DNA from: Patescibacteria group bacterium
Lineage (GTDB): Bacteria > Patescibacteria > Microgenomatia > Daviesbacterales > UBA10151
Reading direction: 5' to 3'
DNA length: 9,910 bases
Assembly: GCA_023487645.1 (NCBI GenBank)
Contig: JAMDBX010000039.1
Coordinates: 1 to 9,910, forward strand
The position numbers and the translations under genes are program-made. The notes under the pieces were generated by a model. The model searched no databases and was not told the origin of the DNA. It worked only from the letters and a program-made list of their open reading frames with translations. Positions within the stretch are counted from its first letter, which is position 1; every line of letters begins with the position of its first letter. Below are positions 1-5,372 of this stretch, in pieces.

Positions 1-1
1 T

Positions 2-781
2 GAAGGGATACCGGTGGAAATCCAAAGCCGGGTGAAGCATAGTTATTCTTTATATACTAAACTGATGCGTCCGGAAATTAATAAGGATTTAAGTAAGATC
101 CATGATCTAATTGCCTTGCGAATTATTGTCTCAACGACTGAAGAGTGTTATAAAACTTTAGATTTAATCCATAAACTTTTTAAGCCGTTGTCTGAGCCCA
201 TATCCGATTATATTGCCCATCCTAAGCCCAATGGCTATCAATCGATCCACACTCGGGTTTATGGTCCGGGAGATCTTCCTTTTGAAATTCAAATCAGGAC
301 CAGAAAAATGCATGATGAGGCGGAATACGGTTTGGCAGCCCATTGGAATTATGCTGAAAAAAAAGAAAGCGGGTTGTCTGATGAAAAGATCAGCCAGGGA
401 ATTGCTACCAGTGCTGAAAAATTAGAGTGGGTAAAAAAGTTAAGCCAATGGCAAACAGAGATTACGGATGATACGGAATTTTTAAAGACCATAAAAACCG
501 ATTTTTTTGGCCAAAGGATTTTTTGTTTTACTCCCAAAGGTGATGTCAAGGATTTACCAGCTAAAGCTACACCGATTGATTTTGCTTACTTAGTCCATAC
601 GGAAATGGGCAATTTAGTAAGCGGGGCTAAGGTTAACGGCAAAGTTGTATCTTTGGATACCAAGCTTAAAAACGGGGATGTGGTGGAGTTGGTTTTATCT
701 AAAGACCATGCCAAAAAACCCCAGCCTGAGTACAACCCCTTAGCCAAAAGAAGGATCAAAAAAGCTTATGCTTTGAATTGA
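2..781 (+). CDS. relA: RelA/SpoT-type (p)ppGpp synthetase, 3' part (synthetase + TGS domains)
   Basis: C-terminal portion of a Rel-family enzyme, which transfers pyrophosphate from ATP to GDP/GTP to make the stringent-response alarmone (p)ppGpp in the cytoplasm. The frame is open from base 2, so the GTG at 14 is internal and the true start lies upstream of the window. Counting from that GTG, the synthetase domain covers about residues 1-120: SRVK near 5, the Asp of IHDLIALRI (D31), NGYQSIHT (73-80), the catalytic-type Glu of EIQIRT (E91) and AEYGLAAHW (103-111). A TGS domain follows at about 168-230 (RIFCFTPKGDVKDLP, then NGDVVEL). The protein ends only 25 residues after TGS, so the helical, zinc-finger and ACT regulatory domains of long Rel proteins are absent. 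Whether an HD hydrolase domain precedes it cannot be seen. The family call is secure; RelA versus bifunctional Rel/SpoT is not resolvable. Confidence 0.93.
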   Translation, partial: EGIPVEIQSRVKHSYSLYTKLMRPEINKDLSKIHDLIALRIIVSTTEECYKTLDLIHKLFKPLSEPISDYIAHPKPNGYQSIHTRVYGPGDLPFEIQIRTRKMHDEAEYGLAAHWNYAEKKESGLSDEKISQGIATSAEKLEWVKKLSQWQTEITDDTEFLKTIKTDFFGQRIFCFTPKGDVKDLPAKATPIDFAYLVHTEMGNLVSGAKVNGKVVSLDTKLKNGDVVELVLSKDHAKKPQPEYNPLAKRRIKKAYALN

Positions 782-811
782 TAATTATTACAGCGAGTAC
801 TTTTATCTCTG

Positions 812-1639
812 TCAAGGAAAAAAGGAATGTTGCTTAATTTTTCTTAGAGAAAAATCCAACCCTTTAATATTTATTTGATCATTATGACCTTCGTTTTTAA
901 AAAGTTTCCAAAAAACACCATTGCGGCTTTTGTCCTGTTGTAACTTTTGATAAAATTGATAACTTTTTCTCCAGTTTATTGATTGGTCTTTATCCCCATG
1001 GCATATATAAACGTATTTTCCTTTTAATAATTCCGGATGATCTAAGGGGTTGTACTCAGACAAGTGACCGGCAAAGATCTCCGGCCATTCTGAATCTTTA
1101 TACCCTCGATAGATATTTTCCCATCCATTTTCGATTAGTATATCAGTTTGTAAAACATCTTCTTCAGGAAATTCAGTTTTTCCTTGGGTATTCCAGTCTA
1201 AAACAGACTTGAGTAAACAGATGTGTTTTATTTGTGAATGTTTATATTTTTCAAGGAAAGGAACAATCGCCCCTCCCCAACTACTTCCTACAAGAACAAT
1301 ATTTTGAAATTTAAGTTTTATTTTTTTTTGTGTGTCTACCTGTGTTGCCACTAATTTACCTCTTAAAAAGTCTTCAGATTCATAAATAGTTTGAAGACAA
1401 TTTTTAAAATTAAAATTGCCATAAGACCTACAGTATCCGATGTAATCGGGTATAAAAAGCGCATAATTGTACTTCTTTGCTGTTGGCCAAAGAGGGGAGT
1501 CACCCGTATCAGCAAAAGACGGACCTCCTTTAGCATAAATAATAGCTGAGTTGGTAGGAAAGGATGGAAGATAGAGTATTCCAATTACTTGATGGATTTT
1601 AACATTAATTATGATATCTTGATTTTTATTTTTTTTCAC
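812..1639 (-). CDS. alpha/beta hydrolase (serine hydrolase/acylaminoacyl-peptidase-like)
   Basis: A 275-residue alpha/beta-hydrolase-fold protein, probably cytoplasmic (no signal peptide). The catalytic triad is readable in order: nucleophile elbow GSSWGG with Ser120, acid in HGDKD (Asp218, strand-loop position typical of the prolyl-oligopeptidase/esterase group), and His252 in EGHND. A GGPSF segment near 38-42 is a likely oxyanion-hole loop. The substrate cannot be told; esterase, lipase-like or peptidase activity are all possible. The start is a GTG (bases 1639-1637) followed by a Lys/Asn-rich tail; I see no clear Shine-Dalgarno. The gene begins 18 bases after the stop of the 428-residue gene on the same strand, so the two are probably co-transcribed and under the same leader attenuator. 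It converges with the rel gene, 30 bases away, with no obvious terminator between them. Confidence 0.85.
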   Translation of the reverse strand: MKKNKNQDIIINVKIHQVIGILYLPSFPTNSAIIYAKGGPSFADTGDSPLWPTAKKYNYALFIPDYIGYCRSYGNFNFKNCLQTIYESEDFLRGKLVATQVDTQKKIKLKFQNIVLVGSSWGGAIVPFLEKYKHSQIKHICLLKSVLDWNTQGKTEFPEEDVLQTDILIENGWENIYRGYKDSEWPEIFAGHLSEYNPLDHPELLKGKYVYICHGDKDQSINWRKSYQFYQKLQQDKSRNGVFWKLFKNEGHNDQINIKGLDFSLRKIKQHSFFP

Positions 1640-1657
1640 AATTTTATCTAATTATTT

Positions 1658-2944
1658 TTAAATTTCTTTAAGTGCAGCAATAATAGATGTATTTAACCCC
1701 AGATCTTTAGGATGGGTAATAACAACTCCTGCAACCGGACTTTGTCCTTTTTGTATGACATCTTTAAGCCTTAAGAGCATAAGGCCGGTATCTGCACGTT
1801 CTTCAAAAACTTGAAGCCCTACAATAGCTTCTGGATCTTGAGATGCTAGATCTAAAATTTTGAGCATTGCCTGTTTGCCAGGTGTGTAGGGGATGAGGTC
1901 TTGCGATTGGCCTTTATTAACCCTTATTCCTTCTTTGGCTCCGGTTATTAATATACTACCTAAATCAGCTATGGGTTGGAGCGCAGATAAGAAGGCCTCT
2001 TCCGGTGGTAGACTGTGGTCCTGTGCCTTAAAGGTATCGTAATGAAAATTCACAACCTCTTTAATCTTTGGAAAATTTTTAACCATTTTTTCCCAAACGT
2101 TTCTTGTTTCTTCGATCCCTAATGACTGATACCTTGTTAACATTTTTCTAAGTGATCCTCGAAATGATGTATACCACGGAAAACCTTCTAATTGTTGAGC
2201 AGTAGAAAGTACTTCACAAACCTTGTCTTCTATTGGTGACGTTTTAAGTATTTTTACTTCAAAATTTCCATCTAAAGGAGATGTGTCTGCCTTTATTTGT
2301 AATCCTTCTTCTGCTAGAAGTAATTCTATAGATCTATCTGAAAAATAAACCATTCCTTCCTCTACTGTGCAGGCATCGGGAGAAGTGCAAAGTACTCGAT
2401 CAATAGTAGAAGTTGTGACCCCCGCAATTTCTAATATTTCAGCCATAGTTTGTCTGTATCGAGGCATCTGAACATCTTTAGAAATTAAACTCCATGTTCT
2501 TGCTGGAAAATTCGGATTAACTGCCTCAGAAAGAGAAATTCCTTTTGAATCAATTTGCGCTTGCTCATCTTGTTGAGAAATTTTTAACGTACTTAATATC
2601 TCATTTTGTTGTTGGTTGGGTAGACCTTTAATAAGATAACCTACCTCTAGGGCAAGAATATTATGAGGAAATCTATGGGCTATATATTGTTGGAGATGTG
2701 AAGAACGAGCTATGCGGGATATCTCAGGAATGTCTCCCGCTAATGCAATTCCCCTTCGGGTGCCCTGAATAGATATTAGGCGCGTCTTTTTGCTTATATC
2801 GCAGTCTATAATTCCTTCAGTTTGCGCTGCCTCCCAAATTTCATCCCACGATACAGGTTCCAAATCATCATGGTATCGAGAATACCGTTCTTGTTCTATT
2901 AAAGAAAATCTTCTAACTAAACTTTCTAATGTTTCTGTTGCCAT
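1658..2944 (-). CDS. conserved-looking protein of unknown function, 428 residues
   Basis: I do not recognise this protein. It is a soluble, Glu/Leu/Ile-rich sequence without signal peptide, membrane segment, Cys-cluster or obvious nucleotide-binding loop. Visible features are an acidic N-terminal stretch (RYHDDLEPVSWDEIWEAA, about 23-40), a Gln-rich stretch near 110-130, and a C-terminal third (about 310-428) with regular alternating helices and strands that looks like a folded domain. It begins with ATG at 2944. The only ribosome-binding candidate, GGGAGG (2962-2957), is the 3' arm of an intrinsic terminator 12 bases upstream, so both transcription and translation should depend on whether that hairpin forms. 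It is the first structural gene behind a leucine-rich leader ORF and lies 18 bases before the alpha/beta hydrolase. Regulation by leucine supply is inferred from the leader only; no enzymatic role is claimed. Confidence 0.8.
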   Translation of the reverse strand: MATETLESLVRRFSLIEQERYSRYHDDLEPVSWDEIWEAAQTEGIIDCDISKKTRLISIQGTRRGIALAGDIPEISRIARSSHLQQYIAHRFPHNILALEVGYLIKGLPNQQQNEILSTLKISQQDEQAQIDSKGISLSEAVNPNFPARTWSLISKDVQMPRYRQTMAEILEIAGVTTSTIDRVLCTSPDACTVEEGMVYFSDRSIELLLAEEGLQIKADTSPLDGNFEVKILKTSPIEDKVCEVLSTAQQLEGFPWYTSFRGSLRKMLTRYQSLGIEETRNVWEKMVKNFPKIKEVVNFHYDTFKAQDHSLPPEEAFLSALQPIADLGSILITGAKEGIRVNKGQSQDLIPYTPGKQAMLKILDLASQDPEAIVGLQVFEERADTGLMLLRLKDVIQKGQSPVAGVVITHPKDLGLNTSIIAALKEI

Positions 2945-2950
2945 ATTAAT

Positions 2951-2974
2951 AAAAAACCTCCCGTTTGGGAGGTC
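2951..2974 (-). terminator. intrinsic terminator immediately before the 428-residue gene (attenuator stem 3:4)
   Basis: On the minus strand GACCTCCC (2974-2967), a four-base AAAC loop, and GGGAGGTT (2962-2955) form a stem of seven Watson-Crick pairs plus one G-T, followed by a T run (2956-2951). It ends only six bases before the ATG of the downstream gene, a position expected for an attenuator and not for the end of another gene. On the plus strand the hairpin is not followed by Ts, so it works in one direction only. Confidence 0.8.
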
Positions 2975-3058
2975 TGATTTGCTTTTGGGTTTTTAGGTTT
3001 TATTACCTAAAGCGACCTCCCAGATGAACTCCTAAAAGAAGGAGCCCTCCAAGGAGGC
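2951..3058 (-). promoter_or_regulatory. leucine-type ribosome-mediated attenuator (competing RNA stems)
   Basis: Within the minus-strand leader RNA, TGGGAGGTC (3022-3014) is the exact reverse complement of GACCTCCCA (2974-2966), giving a perfect 9-bp antiterminator that uses up the 5' arm of the terminator. The same segment can instead pair upstream with GCCTCC (3058-3053), seven pairs including two G-T, which would free the terminator. A further hairpin (3047-3040 with 3033-3026, loop of six) covers the Leu codons, and a 7-bp hairpin TTTAGGT-N6-ACCTAAA (3011-2992) spans the leader stop codon. A ribosome stalled at the CTC-CTT-CTT-TTA codons (3044-3033) would mask the upstream arm and leave 3022-3014 free; one that reaches the stop (3005-3003) would sit over it and allow termination. 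The base pairing is directly visible; the regulatory outcome is inferred. Confidence 0.62.
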
Positions 3059-3101
3059 AAATAATAACAATATTCAAATTTGTTAACAAAAATTGATCCA
3101 T
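3003..3101 (-). CDS. leucine-rich leader peptide (32 residues)
   Basis: A short ORF from ATG (3101-3099) to TAA (3005-3003). Ten of 32 residues are Leu, with three Ile and two Val; the core reads IVIICLLGGLLLLG, with codons CTC CTT GGA GGG CTC CTT CTT TTA. It resembles the leu/ilv leader peptides of enteric bacteria in length and composition. The LGGR codons near its end are the RNA segment that builds the antiterminator. No Shine-Dalgarno is visible and the predicted 5' UTR is about 17 bases. Alternative: a genuine single-span membrane microprotein, since about residues 9-27 form a plausible transmembrane helix followed by Arg residues. The linked terminator/antiterminator makes the leader reading more likely, but both could be true. 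Confidence 0.6.
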   Translation of the reverse strand: MDQFLLTNLNIVIICLLGGLLLLGVHLGGRFR

Positions 3102-3124
3102 AAATTTATAGCAGAATTTAAAAT

Positions 3125-3154
3125 ATTTTAAACTACGCTTGACTGCCGTGTCAA
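3125..3154 (-). promoter_or_regulatory. minus-strand sigma70-type promoter
   Basis: TTGACA (3154-3149, perfect -35) and TAAAAT (3130-3125, five of six to TATAAT) are separated by 18 bases. The expected start is near 3118, an A on the minus strand, 17 bases before the leucine-rich leader ATG. Its -35 box lies four bases from the -35 box of the opposing promoter, so two polymerases could not occupy both at once. Confidence 0.65.
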
Positions 3155-3155
3155 G
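3138..3155. repeat. palindrome made by two facing -35 boxes, possible operator
   Basis: CTTGAC (3138-3143), six-base spacer TGCCGT, GTCAAG (3150-3155): a perfect inverted repeat centred between the divergent promoters. It arises from the two opposed -35 hexamers, so symmetry alone does not prove a protein site, but it would suit a dimeric repressor acting on both directions. Confidence 0.45.
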
Positions 3156-3167
3156 ATGTGCTATTTT
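3139..3167 (+). promoter_or_regulatory. plus-strand sigma70-type promoter of the aromatic operon
   Basis: TTGACT (3139-3144, five of six) and TATTTT (3162-3167, four of six) with the ideal 17-base spacer. Counting the standard distance from the -10 box puts +1 at about 3174, which is the A of the leader-peptide ATG. The leader RNA would therefore be leaderless, which also explains why no Shine-Dalgarno precedes it. Confidence 0.62.
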
Positions 3168-3173
3168 TAAATT

Positions 3174-3257
3174 ATGTTACATAGTCAACCAACCAATTTT
3201 TTTTACTTTTGGTTTACTCCCTTTATCGGGAGGTTGGTTGATGTCTTGAGGACATAA
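3174..3257 (+). CDS. aromatic leader peptide (27 residues, FFYFWF run)
   Basis: Short ORF from ATG (3174) to TAA (3255-3257). Codons 9-14 are TTT TTT TAC TTT TGG TTT, i.e. six consecutive aromatic residues (FFYFWF), with another Phe at codon 17: five Phe, one Tyr and one Trp in 27. This is the hallmark of pheA/pheST-type leader peptides and matches the products of the operon that follows (Phe and Tyr). The run lies just downstream of the 5' arm of the leader's first stem and upstream of the antiterminator arm, as stall sites should. The function is charged-tRNA sensing by translation, not the peptide itself. No Shine-Dalgarno is present; leaderless initiation is inferred from the promoter spacing. 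Confidence 0.85.
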   Translation: MLHSQPTNFFYFWFTPFIGRLVDVLRT

Positions 3258-3311
3258 ATTTAAGTCTTTAAGATTTTAAACTAACTAACCTCCTTTAAGG
3301 GAGGTTTTTTT
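3185..3311 (+). promoter_or_regulatory. aromatic amino acid ribosome-mediated attenuator
   Basis: Three mutually exclusive stems can be drawn by eye. Stem 1:2 pairs TCAACCAACC (3185-3194) with GGTTGGTTGA (3232-3241), ten perfect pairs. Stem 2:3, the antiterminator, pairs 3228-3240 (GGGAGGTTGGTTG) with 3282-3294 (TAACTAACCTCCT), 13 continuous pairs of which three are G-T. Stem 3:4 is the terminator at 3287-3311. A ribosome stalled on the aromatic codons (3198-3215) would cover segment 1 and reach about 3227, leaving segment 2 free to form the antiterminator and let polymerase into the operon. If aromatic aminoacyl-tRNAs are plentiful, the ribosome runs to the stop at 3255 and the terminator forms. 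Pairing is seen directly; the mechanism follows the known trp/phe leader model. Confidence 0.82.
3287..3311 (+). terminator. intrinsic terminator of the aromatic leader (stem 3:4)
   Basis: AACCTCC (3287-3293) pairs with GGAGGTT (3300-3306), with an extra T-G closing pair and a TTAA loop, followed by a seven-T run (3305-3311). It sits after the leader stop codon and 26 bases before the first structural gene. Its 5' arm is shared with the antiterminator, as an attenuator requires. Confidence 0.85.
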
Positions 3312-3336
3312 ATGGGAAATTAAAGGAGATCAAAAA

Positions 3337-3732
3337 ATGGTAGTGAATATAGAAATTGAAAGAAAACAAACAGATCCAATTCTTAATAAAGATGATCGAT
3401 TAAGCCAGGCCTCTCGGAGGTGGAATATTGGTGAAATTAAGAGATCTGTAAATGGCGAGATTGTAAGCCTGTCTCTTAACACACCCGAAAAGAATTTAAC
3501 AATTTTGGAAAAATTACAAATACGGGCTATAAAAAGCAGAAGCGGCATGTATTTACACAGAGATAATATTGCGGCTGAAATTTTAGATGGTTTACCAGAT
3601 TTGCTAAGGATTGTGATTAAAAGTGGAGATTATACGATGGTGGTTTGCTGTCAGGGAAATGTTGGGCTTTATCCAAGATACCCTAAAAGGCTTTTATCAA
3701 ATAATGGAGTAGTAGTAAAAGTCGATAAATAA
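3337..3732 (+). CDS. small protein of unknown function, first gene of the aromatic operon
   Basis: I do not recognise this 131-residue protein. It is soluble, basic at its N-terminus, with no signal or membrane segment and no shikimate-pathway motif that I can find. The C-terminal half contains a hydrophobic strand pattern (LLRIVIKSG, YTMVVCCQG, about 90-108) suggesting a small alpha/beta fold. The ATG at 3337 has a strong AAAGGAG (3322-3328) eight bases upstream, the best ribosome-binding site in this part of the window. It ends five bases before the TyrA-PheA fusion, which lacks its own Shine-Dalgarno, so translation of the fusion is probably coupled to it. Being the first gene behind a Phe/Tyr/Trp attenuator suggests a role in aromatic amino acid supply or control, but that is context only. 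Confidence 0.75.
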   Translation: MVVNIEIERKQTDPILNKDDRLSQASRRWNIGEIKRSVNGEIVSLSLNTPEKNLTILEKLQIRAIKSRSGMYLHRDNIAAEILDGLPDLLRIVIKSGDYTMVVCCQGNVGLYPRYPKRLLSNNGVVVKVDK

Positions 3733-3737
3733 GATAT

Positions 3738-5372
3738 ATGAAAGATCTGTTAAAAATAAAAATTCATATTATTGGAGGGACAGGTCAAATGGGAAGTTGG
3801 CTCAAGAATTTTTTAGAAAGCCAAAAGTTAGAGGTAACAATCAGTGGAAAATCCGGAGTAAATAATACGCTCTTTAAAAAAGCGGAGATTATTTTTATCT
3901 GTGTACCGATTTCTGTTGCCCCAAAAGTAATTTTACAAACCGCTAAACTAGTAAAAAAGAATACTTTATTGGTTGATTTATCTTCAGCAAATAATAAAAC
4001 TGCTAAGTCTTTAAAAAAGACAGGATTGCCGTCACTAACTGTACATTTTTTATTTGGACCCACCGTGACTTCTCTACAAAATCAGAAAGTAGTTTTTTGT
4101 CCTATTAAAAATAGTTCTTTGATAGATAAATTGCGGAAGATTTTTGAAGAAGCGGGGGCAAGAGTTCTAGAAATGACTCCTCAAGAACATGATTTTCAAA
4201 TGGCTCATATTCAAGGGCTTACCCATTTTGCAAATTTAATATTGGCTAAAGTTTTAATTAAAAATGGTATTGATTTGACCGGAACCGTTTCTACTCCCGT
4301 CTTTTTAGGACAGATTTCCACTATTTCGCGAGTGATATCACAAGACCCGGAATTACTGACAGAAATTCAATTAGGCAATCCTTATTCTTTAAAAATTATT
4401 AATTTATTCAATAAATATGCAAGAGATTTAGAGGAGCTAATTAATCAAAAAGACCGGCTAGTTATAGAAAAAGAGTTTGCTAAGATTCACCAAGATATAG
4501 AACCGATGCCTTTTTCTGTTCCGCTAACAAAAATGAATAAAAAAGTAGGAACTGTAAAATTACCTAAAGTGAAAGCTTCAGTGGGTTTTTTGGGACCGAA
4601 AGGGACTTTTTCCAATCAGGCTGTGCTTAAAGTTACTGATGAAAAAATACATCATTTAATTCCCCTCCCCTCTGTTTATGAAATTTTCGCTGCTGTTTCT
4701 GCAGGGAAAGTGGATTTCGGAATTGTACCGGCGGAAAATTCTATTGAAGGATCGGTTAGAGAAACTCTTGATTTCTTAGTTGACTTTAATTTAAAAGTTA
4801 ATTTTTCAACAGAAATACCGGTTCATCAAAATTTACTTGCTAAAGGCAAAAAATTGGACAATCTTAAAAAGATAATTTCTCATCCCCAGGCTTTGGCCCA
4901 GTGCCGAAGTTGGCTGAGAAATAATCTTCCTCAAGCAAAGTTAGAGAGCGCTGCTAGTACATTGGCTGCCGTCGCAGATATGGATGATTCAAGTATGGCA
5001 ATGATTGGTCCTTCCTTGGCGGCAAAAATTTATGATTTGCAACTGTTGGCTAAAGATATTGAGGATAACCAAAACAATTTTACTAAGTTTTTTATCATTT
5101 CTAAACAACCAATTAGGGGGATTACCAGCGAAAAAACATTGTTAATGCTGACAGTTTTTAACCGGGTGGGCATACTTCGAGACATTTTAAGCGTTTTTGC
5201 TGATAGCGAAATTAATCTAAACAAGATAGAATCCCGTCCAAGCAGGGAAAAGATTTGGGATTATTCTTTTTTCATCGAAGTAGAAGTTAACCAAAATGAT
5301 CCGCATTTCATTCAGACTACAAATATACTCAGACAATATTGTCCGGTTGTAAAAGTTTTAGGAGGAATATGA
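3738..5372 (+). CDS. tyrA-pheA: TyrA-PheA fusion: prephenate dehydrogenase + prephenate dehydratase + ACT domain
   Basis: A 544-residue bifunctional enzyme at the Phe/Tyr branch point. Residues about 7-250 are a TyrA-type dehydrogenase (prephenate to 4-hydroxyphenylpyruvate): Rossmann loop GGTGQMG (13-19), HFLFGP (103-108, matching the HPMFGP of the E. coli enzyme, His103) and EHDFQMAHIQGLTHF (150-164). A linker follows, then a prephenate dehydratase domain (about 281-455): GPKGTFSNQA (286-295), PAENSIEGSV (331-340), HPQALAQC (382-389) and the catalytic TRF motif as TKF (449-451), an Arg-to-Lys change. A C-terminal ACT domain (about 465-544) retains an NRVGIL loop (475-480) and ESRPS (498-502), the known Phe-binding signature, so feedback inhibition by Phe is expected. 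Chorismate mutase is not fused but lies two genes downstream; Archaeoglobus fulgidus is known for a related TyrA-AroQ-PheA fusion. The stop overlaps the next start (ATGA, 5369-5372). Confidence 0.93.
   Translation: MKDLLKIKIHIIGGTGQMGSWLKNFLESQKLEVTISGKSGVNNTLFKKAEIIFICVPISVAPKVILQTAKLVKKNTLLVDLSSANNKTAKSLKKTGLPSLTVHFLFGPTVTSLQNQKVVFCPIKNSSLIDKLRKIFEEAGARVLEMTPQEHDFQMAHIQGLTHFANLILAKVLIKNGIDLTGTVSTPVFLGQISTISRVISQDPELLTEIQLGNPYSLKIINLFNKYARDLEELINQKDRLVIEKEFAKIHQDIEPMPFSVPLTKMNKKVGTVKLPKVKASVGFLGPKGTFSNQAVLKVTDEKIHHLIPLPSVYEIFAAVSAGKVDFGIVPAENSIEGSVRETLDFLVDFNLKVNFSTEIPVHQNLLAKGKKLDNLKKIISHPQALAQCRSWLRNNLPQAKLESAASTLAAVADMDDSSMAMIGPSLAAKIYDLQLLAKDIEDNQNNFTKFFIISKQPIRGITSEKTLLMLTVFNRVGILRDILSVFADSEINLNKIESRPSREKIWDYSFFIEVEVNQNDPHFIQTTNILRQYCPVVKVLGGI

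Noticed and set aside
3156..3170. Mini-ORF ATG-TGC-TAT-TTT-TAA (M-C-Y-F) ahead of the aromatic leader
   Set aside because: It overlaps the -10 box and lies upstream of the predicted transcription start, so it is probably not transcribed; the Tyr and Phe codons are likely chance in an AT-rich promoter.
3174..3336. T-box riboswitch as an alternative explanation for the plus-strand leader
   Set aside because: No T-box consensus (TGGNACCGCG-like) and no long Stem I; the leader ORF with aromatic codons explains the terminator better.
5339..5368. Upstream start for the CxxCC protein at 5339
   Set aside because: It would overlap the ACT-domain end of the fusion gene by over 30 bases, whereas ATG 5369 has AGGAGG just upstream and the usual ATGA overlap.
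3738..5372. Alternative genetic code with TGA as a sense codon (as in Gracilibacteria/SR1)
   Set aside because: TGA ends rel, the fusion gene and other genes at positions that fit family lengths or ATGA overlaps, and no in-frame TGA is needed inside any recognised domain.
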